Source of the DNA: Leptotrichia sp. oral taxon 215 str. W9775
GTDB lineage: Bacteria; Fusobacteriota; Fusobacteriia; Fusobacteriales; Leptotrichiaceae
Direction: 5' to 3'
Length of the DNA: 64,000 bases
Assembly (NCBI RefSeq): GCF_000469505.1
Contig: NZ_KI272824.1
Coordinates: forward strand, 62,001-126,000
The notes under the pieces are model-generated. The model did not search any database and was not told the DNA's origin. It saw only the letters and a list, made by a program, of their open reading frames with translations. This document shows, in pieces, positions 25,817 to 33,569 of the stretch (position 1 is the stretch's first letter; every line of letters begins with the position of its first letter). Both the position numbers and the translations under genes were made by a program.

Positions 25817-27097
25817 ATGAAAATAAAACTCAGTATTTCAGACATATTATCAAAAATAAATAAGGAAAATTTGAAGAAAAGATTCAAGGAAGCGGCACAG
25901 ATGATAAATCTAATATATCGTAATTACAGTGACGGAGAAACCCAGATGCTGTCAACTTCCCTGACTTATTTTTCAATGCTTGCCATTTTTCCAGTCATAG
26001 CTTTAATATTAGGTATATCAAAAGGATTTGGATTTGACAGGCTCTTTATCAGAAAAATTTTTGAAATAGTCCCCCAGAATGAAGGAATGGTAAGAACTGT
26101 TCTGGATGTTGCAAACAAGCTTCTAGTTTCCACTGAAGGAAGTATACTGACAGGAGTCGGTGTGGTTATTCTGATTAATTCGGCTATAAAAGTTCTGATG
26201 GTTCTGGAAGATTCTTTTAACAAAATATGGAATGTAAATAAAAGCAGATCCTTTACAAGAAGGATAATAGACTATATTGCCATTATATTTATAGGGCCTA
26301 TATTCTTTATAGTGATTATAGCTACAAATTCATATGTAATAGAAAAAGCAGGGGAACTTTTCTTAGGAAAAACACTTGTAATAGGATTGTTTATAAAAAT
26401 GGTAGGACCGTCATTTTACATTCTGCTGTTTACATTACTTTTTTATCTTATTCCAAATACGAATGTAAAATTAAAACCTGCATTTATTTCAGGAATAATA
26501 ACGGCTCTGCTATGTTTCATCTTAAAGGAAGCGTTTGTATTCCTGCAGTCATTTATAACAAAATATAATGCAATATATGGAAGTTTGGCGTTTATTCCGA
26601 TTTTCCTTGTGTGGGTACAGTATATATGGGTGACTATATTGCTGGGGGCACAGATAGCCTTTTCAATTCAGACATCTGATGAATTTTTATACAATGAAAG
26701 AGTGGAAATGCCTATAAAACTTAGAAAAGAAGCAGGGATACTAATTCTTGTACTGATAATAAGAAGGTTTAAGGAAAATGAAAATCCTTACACACATATA
26801 GAACTGTCAAAAAGACTCGACATGGAAAGCCTGTTTGTGAAGGATATTCTTTCAGAACTTGAAAAAATAGGATTTATTAATGAAATTATGGCGGATAAAA
26901 ATGGAGAAAGTGGATATCAGATTGCCTATGATCCGGAAGTATTTACTGTAAAAAACTTTATAGACAGGTTTGAAGGGAAAAACGAAGACAGATATGAAGA
27001 TATTTTTGATAATCTTATAAATGAAGACAAGGAGCTTCTGGAAAAAATAAGAAAAAATCTTTTACTTAAAAATGACACTTTATTAAAAAATATATAG
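25817..27097 (+). CDS. YihY/virulence factor BrkB family membrane protein
   Basis: 426 residues with about six membrane segments in the first 290 residues. The motifs LSTSLTYFSMLAIFPVIALI, FNKIWNV and YGSLAFIPIFLVWVQYIWV are typical of the YihY family (once named RNase BN, now considered a putative inner-membrane transporter). The C-terminal 130 residues form a soluble, winged-helix-like domain (ELSKRLDMESLFVKDILSEL), an arrangement seen in longer family members. Function unknown. It lies 13 bases before rmuC and is probably co-transcribed with it. Confidence 0.87.
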   Translation: MKIKLSISDILSKINKENLKKRFKEAAQMINLIYRNYSDGETQMLSTSLTYFSMLAIFPVIALILGISKGFGFDRLFIRKIFEIVPQNEGMVRTVLDVANKLLVSTEGSILTGVGVVILINSAIKVLMVLEDSFNKIWNVNKSRSFTRRIIDYIAIIFIGPIFFIVIIATNSYVIEKAGELFLGKTLVIGLFIKMVGPSFYILLFTLLFYLIPNTNVKLKPAFISGIITALLCFILKEAFVFLQSFITKYNAIYGSLAFIPIFLVWVQYIWVTILLGAQIAFSIQTSDEFLYNERVEMPIKLRKEAGILILVLIIRRFKENENPYTHIELSKRLDMESLFVKDILSELEKIGFINEIMADKNGESGYQIAYDPEVFTVKNFIDRFEGKNEDRYEDIFDNLINEDKELLEKIRKNLLLKNDTLLKNI

Positions 27098-27110
27098 GGC
27101 AGGGAGAAAA

Positions 27111-28457
27111 ATGGAAATATTAATTGTAGTAATGATAGCTGTAATACTTATAATAACAGTACTTACACTGTACCAGCTTTTTAAGATAAGAAAACAGCAG
27201 CAATTGGAAATACTCTATCTGAAAGATGAAATAGAACAGATGCTGATAAAGGAATTTATATCAAGTACAGAAAAAAGTGTAAGTGAAAATGCAAGAAGGC
27301 TTGGTGAAATTGAAAAAACAACTACACTGAGTATGAAAAATAATTTATTGCAGGGGATAGGCGAAGTTAACAATGCGTTATCAGGAAATAACGAAAAACT
27401 GTTAATGAAGTTCAATGATTTTATTCAGAAAATTGGAGTTGTAATGAATGAAAATAATCAGGGGCTGACATCAAACATAAACAGATTCAAGGATGAATTT
27501 AAAAAGAGTGTAAATGAAGATTTTGAAGCATTGAACAGAAAAATAGAAGGCAGACTTGATCTTATGAATGCCAAAGTTGAAGAAAGGCTTGCAAAGGGAT
27601 TTGAAGAAACAACAAAAACTTTTGGAAGTGTTCTTGAAAGATTGGGAAAAATTGATGAAGCACAGAAAAAGATAGAATCCCTTTCAAGTAATGTTGTTTC
27701 ACTTCAGGATATTCTTACAGATAAGAAAACTAGGGGAATATTTGGAGAAGTACAGCTTTATCAAATATTGGCATCGATTTTTGGAGAAAAAAATGACAGG
27801 GTATATGCAAAACAGTATAAACTCTCAAATAATACCCTTGTGGATGCAATTCTTTTTACACCTGAACCAATTGGAAATATTGCAATTGATTCGAAATTTC
27901 CGCTGGAAAATTATCGTAGAATGTACGATTCGGAATTGACAAATGAGGAAAGAATGAATGCAAGAAAAGAATTTGGGAACAATCTGAAAAAACACATTGA
28001 TGATATTTCAACAAAATACATAATCAGAAATGAAACAAGTGACCAGGCAATAATGTTTTTACCTGCCGAAGCAATTTTTGCAGAAATTAATGCCTACTAT
28101 ACAGATATTATTGACTATGCCTACAAAAGAAATGTAAGAATAGCTTCCCCGACAACGTTGGTTTCAGTGCTGACGACAATACAGATGGTACTTACAAACA
28201 TTGAAAGGGAAAAGTATGCTGATGTAATTCAGGAAGAACTTGCAAAACTTCATGAAGAATTTGGAAGATATGAAAAGAGATGGAAGGCACTTGAGAAGGA
28301 TATAGACAAAATAACAAGGGATGTTAAGGATATCACAACAACGTCAAATAAAATAAGCAAAAGATTTATTGCAATATCGAATGTAAATATGTCTGAACAG
28401 ATAGAAAACAGAAAAAATGAAATAATAGATATAAAGGAGCAATCTGATGATGAATAA
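27111..28457 (+). CDS. rmuC: DNA recombination protein RmuC homologue
   Basis: 448 residues. An N-terminal membrane anchor (about 4-22) is followed by a long coiled coil (about 25-190) and the RmuC nuclease-like domain with TRGIFGEVQLYQIL, AIDSKFPLENY and MFLPAEAIFAEI. These blocks correspond to the PD-(D/E)XK-like core, with Asp-Ser-Lys as the catalytic strand. RmuC limits recombination between inverted repeats in Escherichia coli. The end overlaps the nadR start by 11 bases. Confidence 0.9.
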   Translation: MEILIVVMIAVILIITVLTLYQLFKIRKQQQLEILYLKDEIEQMLIKEFISSTEKSVSENARRLGEIEKTTTLSMKNNLLQGIGEVNNALSGNNEKLLMKFNDFIQKIGVVMNENNQGLTSNINRFKDEFKKSVNEDFEALNRKIEGRLDLMNAKVEERLAKGFEETTKTFGSVLERLGKIDEAQKKIESLSSNVVSLQDILTDKKTRGIFGEVQLYQILASIFGEKNDRVYAKQYKLSNNTLVDAILFTPEPIGNIAIDSKFPLENYRRMYDSELTNEERMNARKEFGNNLKKHIDDISTKYIIRNETSDQAIMFLPAEAIFAEINAYYTDIIDYAYKRNVRIASPTTLVSVLTTIQMVLTNIEREKYADVIQEELAKLHEEFGRYEKRWKALEKDIDKITRDVKDITTTSNKISKRFIAISNVNMSEQIENRKNEIIDIKEQSDDE

Positions 28458-29511
28458 AACAGGAAAAAATGGAATAATCTTTGGTAAATTTTACCCATTA
28501 CATATAGGTCATGTGGATTTTATACAAAGGGCAAGCGGATATGTGGAGACACTATATGTTTTCGTATGTACTGATGATGAAAGGGATATGAAGCTATTTA
28601 ATGAATCAAAAATGAAAAAAATGCCAACTACAAAAGATAGAATCAGATTTGTTACACAGACTTTTAAATATCAGGAAAATATAAAGGTGATTCATCTTGC
28701 GGAAGACGGAATACCGGCTTATCCTAATGGCTGGACAGGATGGGCTGACAGGGTAAAGGAAGTTCTTGCCAAAAATGAAATAAAGATAGATGTGATTTTT
28801 ACAAATGAACCACAGGATGTGGAAAACTACAAAAGTAATTTTATTGATAAGGGATATACAGCAGATGTTTTTAGTGATGAGCTTGAAATAATTACAATAG
28901 ACACATCAAGAAATAACTTTAACATAAGTGCGACAGAAATTCGTAAGGATCCTTATAAAAACTGGCACTTTATACCAAAATATGTAAGAGAGTTTTTTAT
29001 ATTGAAGGTGGGAATTATAGGGTCAGAACATTCCGGGAAAACTAATTTGACTCATAAGCTGGCAAACCATTATAATACTACATATGTAAGGGAATACAGA
29101 AAAGAATACATAAAAGAAGTGCTTCAGAATAATGAAGATAACTTGCAATATGAAGATTATAGCCAGATAGCATATGGTCAAAATCAGAAAATATCAGAAA
29201 GTGTAAAAAATGCCGACAGACTTGTTATTATTGACACAGAGTTTACTTCACTGCAGGCATATTATATAAAAAACAATGAAAGTGAACATCCTGTAATAGA
29301 AGATTTTATAAGAAACAGTAATTTTGATGTGTTAATATATATTGAAAAAACAGATCAGAAGGGAACTTTTAATGAAATACTTCAAAAGTTACTTGAAAAA
29401 AATAATAAAAAATATATAAAACTGACACATGAAAATAATACAAGCCTGACAGAAAATTATATTAAAAGTATAGAAATAATAGATAATTATATAAATCAGA
29501 AAACAGTTTAA
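28447..29511 (+). CDS. nadR: NadR-type nicotinamide mononucleotide adenylyltransferase / ribosylnicotinamide kinase
   Basis: 354 residues with two domains. The N-terminal nucleotidyltransferase has GKFYPLHIGHVDFI (HxGH) and NISATEIRKDP; the C-terminal kinase (from about 180) has the P-loop GIIGSEHSGKTNLTHKL and the Walker-B-like VIIDTEFTS. Together they make NAD from nicotinamide riboside. The N-terminal DNA-binding domain of enterobacterial NadR is absent. The start is ATG 28447 (or 28450), overlapping rmuC, with AAGGAG six to ten bases before. Its presence suggests dependence on salvage of the pyridine ring. Confidence 0.92.
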   Translation: MMNKTGKNGIIFGKFYPLHIGHVDFIQRASGYVETLYVFVCTDDERDMKLFNESKMKKMPTTKDRIRFVTQTFKYQENIKVIHLAEDGIPAYPNGWTGWADRVKEVLAKNEIKIDVIFTNEPQDVENYKSNFIDKGYTADVFSDELEIITIDTSRNNFNISATEIRKDPYKNWHFIPKYVREFFILKVGIIGSEHSGKTNLTHKLANHYNTTYVREYRKEYIKEVLQNNEDNLQYEDYSQIAYGQNQKISESVKNADRLVIIDTEFTSLQAYYIKNNESEHPVIEDFIRNSNFDVLIYIEKTDQKGTFNEILQKLLEKNNKKYIKLTHENNTSLTENYIKSIEIIDNYINQKTV

Positions 29512-29587
29512 AGTATGGAAAATACTGGAAAAGACAGTCAATTTTCATATAAGAATTTAAAAAATTAGAAATATTTTCAAAAGAAGG

Positions 29588-29619
29588 TTGACTTTATTAA
29601 AAAAGTATGTTATTATAAT
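29588..29619 (+). promoter_or_regulatory. promoter of the rpmG-tRNA-secE-nusG transcript
   Basis: TTGACT (29588-29593) is followed after 17 bases by TATTAT (29611-29616); an overlapping TATAAT is at 29614-29619. The rpmG start lies about 50 bases further on. Confidence 0.65.
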
Positions 29620-29670
29620 TGAGCTAGTTTATTCTGGTAATACCAATATTTATTGGGAGGGATAGAAGAT

Positions 29671-29820
29671 ATGAGAGTACAAGTGATTTTAGAATGCACT
29701 GAAACTAAGTTGAGACATTATGTTACAACTAAAAACAAAAAAACTCATCCTGAAAGATTAGAAATGAGAAAATATAATCCGGTGCTTAAAAGACATTCTC
29801 TTTATAGAGAAGTTAAATAG
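29671..29820 (+). CDS. rpmG: 50S ribosomal protein L33
   Basis: 49 residues: MRVQVILECTETKLRHYVTT at the start and HPERLEMRKYNP near the end, the L33 signature. It contains only one cysteine, so it is the zinc-free (C-minus) form, without the two CxxC pairs of zinc-binding L33. The ATG follows TGGGAGG. It is the first gene of the rpmG-trnW-secE-nusG group, a very widely conserved order. Confidence 0.95.
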   Translation: MRVQVILECTETKLRHYVTTKNKKTHPERLEMRKYNPVLKRHSLYREVK

Positions 29821-29834
29821 TACATTATATAAAT

Positions 29835-29910
29835 AGGTCAGTAGCTCAATTGGTAGAGCATCGGTCTCCAAAACCGAGGGTTACGGGTTCGATTCCTGTC
29901 TGGCCTGCCA
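29835..29910 (+). tRNA. tRNA-Trp (anticodon CCA)
   Basis: A 76-base cloverleaf. Acceptor arms AGGTCAG / CTGGCCT pair over seven positions with one G-U, the D-loop contains AGCTCAATTGGTAGAGC, the anticodon loop reads CTCCAAA and the T-loop GGTTCGATTCC. The 3' CCA is encoded. It lies between rpmG and secE, the usual place of tRNA-Trp in many bacteria. Confidence 0.96.
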
Positions 29911-29933
29911 TTTTATTTTTATGGAGATGTTTT

Positions 29934-30149
29934 ATGAGTAAATTTAATTTAGGGAAAGCTTTCGGAAATTTACGTGAAGAATATAGAAAGATATACTGGG
30001 CAGGAAAAGCAGAAGTTTTTCATGTTACTGTAATAGTATTGTTAATAACTCTATTTATAGCGATTTATACTGTTATATTTGATACAGGATTTAACTTTAT
30101 ATTGTTGAAATTAACTAATACTTTAAAAAGCTTTTTAGGAGGAGCGTAA
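29934..30149 (+). CDS. secE: preprotein translocase subunit SecE
   Basis: 71 residues. The amphipathic segment NLREEYRKIYWAGKAEVFHVT precedes one membrane helix at about 32-52, the minimal SecE form of most bacteria. It clamps SecY in the translocon. The ATG at 29934 follows TGGAGATG; the longer in-frame extension to 29850 would overlap the tRNA and is rejected. It is followed one base later by nusG. Confidence 0.93.
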   Translation: MSKFNLGKAFGNLREEYRKIYWAGKAEVFHVTVIVLLITLFIAIYTVIFDTGFNFILLKLTNTLKSFLGGA

Positions 30150-30150
30150 A

Positions 30151-30780
30151 GTGACGGAAGATTTTAATGTAGAAGAAGTAACGGAAGATGGAATTGTTTA
30201 CGAAAAAAAATGGTATATAATTCATACATATTCCGGATACGAAAAAAAAGTTGCGACAGATCTTGAAAAAAGAATAGAATCTTTAAATCTTACAGACAGA
30301 GTTTTCAGAATTCTTGTTCCTGAAGAAGAAGTACTTGAAGAAAAAAGAGGAAAAATGGTGAAGGTTCCAAGAAAGCTGTTTCCTAGTTATGTAATGATTG
30401 AGATGTTATCTGTCAGAGAAGAAAATGAGTTGGGATTAGGATACCGTGTAGATAGTGATGCGTGGTACGTAATTAGAAATACCAACGGAGTAACAGGATT
30501 TGTAGGTGTGGGAAGTGACCCAATACCGTTATCCGATGAAGAAGCTTCAGATTTATTAGCTAAAATAGGAGTAGAAGCAAACGAAAACGAAAACAGATTC
30601 AATATTGATTTTAAGATAGGAGAACGTGTTGTGGTGAAGAAAGATTCTTTCTATGACCAGACAGGTGAAATATCTGATATTGATTATGAACATGGTAGAG
30701 TAACTGTCATGCTTGAAGTTTTCGGAAGATTAACTCCGGTTGAGCTTGAATATAATGAAGTGGAAAAAAGTGAATATTAG
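30151..30780 (+). CDS. nusG: transcription termination/antitermination factor NusG
   Basis: 209 residues with GTG as start (AGGAGG ten bases before). The NGN domain has KKWYIIHTYSGYEKKVA and the RNA-polymerase-contacting FPSYVMIEM, with RNTNGVTGFVG. The C-terminal KOW domain has VVVKKDSFYDQTGEISDIDYEHGRV. It binds the RNA polymerase clamp and links transcription to Rho or ribosomes. A long 20-25 residue acidic N-terminal extension precedes the first strand. Confidence 0.96.
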   Translation: MTEDFNVEEVTEDGIVYEKKWYIIHTYSGYEKKVATDLEKRIESLNLTDRVFRILVPEEEVLEEKRGKMVKVPRKLFPSYVMIEMLSVREENELGLGYRVDSDAWYVIRNTNGVTGFVGVGSDPIPLSDEEASDLLAKIGVEANENENRFNIDFKIGERVVVKKDSFYDQTGEISDIDYEHGRVTVMLEVFGRLTPVELEYNEVEKSEY

Positions 30781-30844
30781 AAATTAAAAAACAAAGATTA
30801 AGTATTAGAAGAATAACGTTAGCGAAATTTTAATTTAAGAAAAA

Positions 30845-30873
30845 GTGGGAGATTTAAAAAATTCAGTTACCAC
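30845..30873 (+). promoter_or_regulatory. putative ribosomal protein L1 binding hairpin before rplK
   Basis: GTGG (30845-30848) pairs with CCAC (30870-30873), with an asymmetric internal loop and a short upper stem, directly before the ribosome binding site GAGGAGG (30875-30881). The same architecture and the string ACCACAGAGGAGG recur before rplA. Confidence 0.5.
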
Positions 30874-30885
30874 AGAGGAGGAAAA

Positions 30886-31311
30886 ATGGCTAAAGAAGTA
30901 ATCGGGAAGATTAAATTACAATTAGAAGCAGGGAAAGCTAATCCGGCTCCACCAGTAGGACCGGCGTTAGGGCAGCACGGAGTAAACATACCTGAATTCT
31001 GTAAAGCGTTCAACGCACAAACTCAAGATAAAGCAGGATTCGTTATACCGGTAGAAATATCAGTATATGCAGATAGAAGTTTCACTTTCATTCTGAAAAC
31101 ACCACCTGCATCAGATTTATTGAAAAAAGCGGCTAAAGTTCAAAAAGGAGCAGGAAATTCTATAAAAGAAACTGCAGGAACAATAACAAAAGCTCAATTA
31201 AAAGAAATAGCTGAAACAAAATTACCTGATTTAAATGCTGGAAGTGTAGAAGCGGCTATGAATACAATAGCAGGAACTGCAAGAAGCATGGGAATCAAAA
31301 TAACAGATTAA
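30886..31311 (+). CDS. rplK: 50S ribosomal protein L11
   Basis: 141 residues, full length. The N-terminal domain has IKLQLEAGKANPAPPVGPALGQ in two blocks and VNIPEFCKAFNAQT; the C-terminal rRNA-binding domain has SIKETAGTITKAQLKEIAE and AMNTIAGTARSMGI. It forms the GTPase-associated centre of the 50S subunit with L10 and L12. The start follows a strong GAGGAGG site located directly after a putative L1-responsive hairpin. Confidence 0.98.
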   Translation: MAKEVIGKIKLQLEAGKANPAPPVGPALGQHGVNIPEFCKAFNAQTQDKAGFVIPVEISVYADRSFTFILKTPPASDLLKKAAKVQKGAGNSIKETAGTITKAQLKEIAETKLPDLNAGSVEAAMNTIAGTARSMGIKITD

Positions 31312-31386
31312 TAATAAAAATTAATGAATTAGAAGTCTAAATTTCAAGTAGAAAAAACGGAAATCGCAGAATAATTATCAGATTAA

Positions 31387-31415
31387 GTGGAAGGTTATAA
31401 AAAACCAATGACCAC
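31387..31415 (+). promoter_or_regulatory. putative ribosomal protein L1 binding hairpin before rplA
   Basis: GTGG (31387-31390) pairs with CCAC (31412-31415), and inside GGTT pairs with AACC, leaving AA opposite AATGA. The ribosome binding site GAGGAGG follows two bases later. It matches the hairpin before rplK in layout. Confidence 0.5.
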
Positions 31416-31432
31416 AGAGGAGGAAATAATAA

Positions 31433-32140
31433 ATGGCAAAAAGAGGAAAAAGATATAATGAAATTTCTCAGAAAGTAGATAAAACAAAAGTTTACACTCC
31501 AGAGGAAGCTTTGGAATTAGTATTTGAAACTAAAAGTGCTAAATTTGTGGAAACTGTAGAATTAGCAATAAGACTTGGAGTAGACCCAAGACATGCTGAT
31601 CAGCAAGTAAGAGGAACTGTAGTATTACCAAATGGTACAGGGAAAAATGTAAAAATATTAACAATAACATCAGGAGAAAATATCCAGAAAGCATTAGATG
31701 CAGGATCGGATTATGCTGGTGATGATGAATACATAACAAAAATACAAGGTGGATGGATGGATTTTGATTTAGTTATAGCTACTCCAGACATGATGCCTAA
31801 ATTAGGAAAATTAGGAAAAATCTTAGGAACAAAAGGATTAATGCCTAATCCTAAATCAGGAACAGTAACTACAAATGCTGAACAAACTGTAGAAGAATTC
31901 AAAAAAGGTAAAGTTGCATTTAAAGTTGACAAGTTAGGTTCTTTACACTTACCATTAGGTAAAGTTAACTTCACTAAAGAAGCAGTAACTGAAAACTTTA
32001 AAGTTGCTATGGAACAAATTATTAAATTAAAACCAGCAGCTTCAAAAGGTCAATATTTAAGATCAGTAGCTATCTCATTAACAATGGGACCTGGAATTAA
32101 AGTTGATCCGATATTAGTAGCAGCTTTTGTTGGAAAATAA
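31433..32140 (+). CDS. rplA: 50S ribosomal protein L1
   Basis: 235 residues, complete. Conserved blocks are FVETVELAIRLGVDPRHADQ, the second-domain GTKGLMPNPKSGTVT, and SLHLPLGKVNF. It forms the L1 stalk and in many bacteria represses its own operon by binding the mRNA; hairpins before rplK and rplA are candidate targets. ATG 31433 follows GAGGAGG. A separate promoter for rplJL starts immediately after its stop codon. Confidence 0.98.
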   Translation: MAKRGKRYNEISQKVDKTKVYTPEEALELVFETKSAKFVETVELAIRLGVDPRHADQQVRGTVVLPNGTGKNVKILTITSGENIQKALDAGSDYAGDDEYITKIQGGWMDFDLVIATPDMMPKLGKLGKILGTKGLMPNPKSGTVTTNAEQTVEEFKKGKVAFKVDKLGSLHLPLGKVNFTKEAVTENFKVAMEQIIKLKPAASKGQYLRSVAISLTMGPGIKVDPILVAAFVGK

Positions 32141-32143
32141 TTC

Positions 32144-32172
32144 TTGATTTTAATAAAAAAATAGTGTATAAT
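32144..32172 (+). promoter_or_regulatory. promoter of the rplJL transcript
   Basis: TTGATT (32144-32149), 17-base spacer, TATAAT (32167-32172), placed directly after the rplA stop codon and before the L10 leader. Confidence 0.75.
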
Positions 32173-32199
32173 AATTTTCGAAATGAATAATACATTTCA

Positions 32200-32332
32200 A
32201 AATGATAACCAAAGACAGTAGGTGGAAATTCCATAAACCCTACCGAGGTAATAGTAAATGAATAATCTATATAATATAAAGAATTCGTTAATACATACCT
32301 CTGGGCTTATTGTTTTTGTTTCAGAGGTTTTT
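32200..32332 (+). ncRNA. ribosomal protein L10 leader with attenuator
   Basis: AACCAAAGACAGTAGGTGG followed by CCCTACCGAGGTA is the conserved core of the L10 leader, a target of the L10(L12)4 complex; GTAGG (32218-32222) pairs with CCTAC (32239-32243). A terminator hairpin, ACCTCTG (32297-32303) / CAGAGGT (32322-32328) plus T-run, ends the leader. GAGGTA (32245-32250) can pair with TACCTC (32296-32301) instead, giving an antiterminator. Confidence 0.75.
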
Positions 32333-32352
32333 AATATGAGGAGGTGAACAAA

Positions 32353-32859
32353 TTGCCAGCACAATCAAAAATAGAAGCAGTAGAAAATTTAACTGCCAAA
32401 TTGAAAGAAGCTAAAGCAATGGTGTTTGTTGATTACAAAGGAATCAGCGTTAACGAAGATACAGAATTAAGAAAGACTGCAAGAGAAGCAGGAGTTGAAT
32501 ATTTTGTAGCTAAAAACAGATTAATGAAGATAGCTCTAAAATCAGTTGGTGTTGAAACAAACTTTGATGATTTATTAGAAGGTACTACATCTTTCGCAGT
32601 AGGATATGAAGATGGTGTTGCCCCTTCAAAATTAATTTTTGATTTTGGAAAGAAAACAAAAGATAAATTAGTTATCAAAGGTGGAATGCTTGGTGGAGAT
32701 AGAGTTGATGCAGCTACTGTAGAAGCATTAGCTAAATTACCTTCAAGAGACGAACTGTTAGGACAAATAGCATACGGATTACTGTCACCAGTAAGAATGT
32801 TAGCAGTAGGATTATCAAACTTAGCTGATAAACAAGCTGAAGGTGTATCAGCAGAATAA
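32353..32859 (+). CDS. rplJ: 50S ribosomal protein L10
   Basis: 168 residues. The start is TTG 32353, seven bases after GAGGAGGTG; a GTG at 32344 lies inside that site and is rejected. Conserved blocks are MVFVDYKGISVNEDTELRK, YFVAKNRLMKIAL and TTSFAVGYED, and the C-terminal helix (RMLAVGLSNLADK) carries the L12 dimers. With L12 it forms the factor-binding stalk and autoregulates through the upstream leader. Confidence 0.97.
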   Translation: MPAQSKIEAVENLTAKLKEAKAMVFVDYKGISVNEDTELRKTAREAGVEYFVAKNRLMKIALKSVGVETNFDDLLEGTTSFAVGYEDGVAPSKLIFDFGKKTKDKLVIKGGMLGGDRVDAATVEALAKLPSRDELLGQIAYGLLSPVRMLAVGLSNLADKQAEGVSAE

Positions 32860-32908
32860 TAGAAAATAAAAATAAAAAATTAAAAGAAAAAATAGGAGGA
32901 AAAAAATA

Positions 32909-33280
32909 ATGGCATTTAATAAAGAACAATTTATAGAAGATTTAAAAGCTATGAGCGTATTAGAATTAAAAGAAGTAGTAGAAGCAATTGAAGAAACTTT
33001 TGGAGTATCTGCACAGCCAGTAGCAGTTGCAGGTGGAGCAGCAGCAGGTGGAGCAGCAGCTGAAGAAAAAACTGAATTTGATGTAATTCTTGTTTCTGCA
33101 GGAGCTGCAAAATTAGCAGTTATTAAAGAAGTAAGAGGAATCACTGGATTAGGACTGAAAGAAGCTAAAGAATTAGTTGAAGCAGGAGGAAAAGCTGTAA
33201 AAGAAGGTGTTTCTAAAGATGAAGCTGAAGCTTTAAAGGCACAATTAGAAGGTGCAGGAGCAACTGTAGAATTAAAATAA
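32909..33280 (+). CDS. rplL: 50S ribosomal protein L7/L12
   Basis: 123 residues: N-terminal dimerisation helices (MSVLELKEVVEAIEETFGV), an Ala/Gly-rich hinge at about 38-53, and the factor-binding C-terminal domain with KEVRGITGLGLKEAKELVE. It is the flexible stalk protein of the ribosome. It starts after AGGAGG. A strong hairpin terminator follows 21 bases after the stop, separating it partly from rpoB. Confidence 0.98.
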   Translation: MAFNKEQFIEDLKAMSVLELKEVVEAIEETFGVSAQPVAVAGGAAAGGAAAEEKTEFDVILVSAGAAKLAVIKEVRGITGLGLKEAKELVEAGGKAVKEGVSKDEAEALKAQLEGAGATVELK

Positions 33281-33301
33281 TAATATACAGCATTGATAGT
33301 G

Positions 33302-33333
33302 AAGACACTCTTAGGTTGGAGAGTGTCTTTTTC
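33302..33333 (+). terminator. terminator/attenuator between rplL and rpoB
   Basis: A perfect 10-bp stem AAGACACTCT (33302-33311) / AGAGTGTCTT (33320-33329) with TTTT following. The remaining 236 bases to rpoB are A/T-rich; TTGTAA/TTGCAC-type -35 elements near 33495-33515 make an rpoB promoter plausible but not certain. Confidence 0.8.
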
Positions 33334-33569
33334 CACTATAAAGTTTATGAAAGAAGAAAAAAAGGCTGGAAAGCTTGATTTTATTGTGTTTTTGATTTTT
33401 TGAACATTCTTTATTGTATTAATTTTTATATACACTTAACTGACTTGTAAAAAATATAAAAGTGCAAATTGGAAATTATGGAATGTAATTAAGAAATTGT
33501 AACATAAAAATTGCACAAATTTATATATGATTAAAGATATGTTCTTTAATATAGGGAGGAATTTTTTAA

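Noticed and set aside
29850..29933. N-terminal extension of SecE
   Set aside because: The extension is read through the tRNA-Trp sequence; the internal ATG at 29934 with its own ribosome binding site is the real start.
32848..33435. 195-codon minus-strand ORF opposite rplL
   Set aside because: Its Ala/Ser-rich sequence is the complement of the rplL Ala/Gly hinge; no start signals and no homology are visible.
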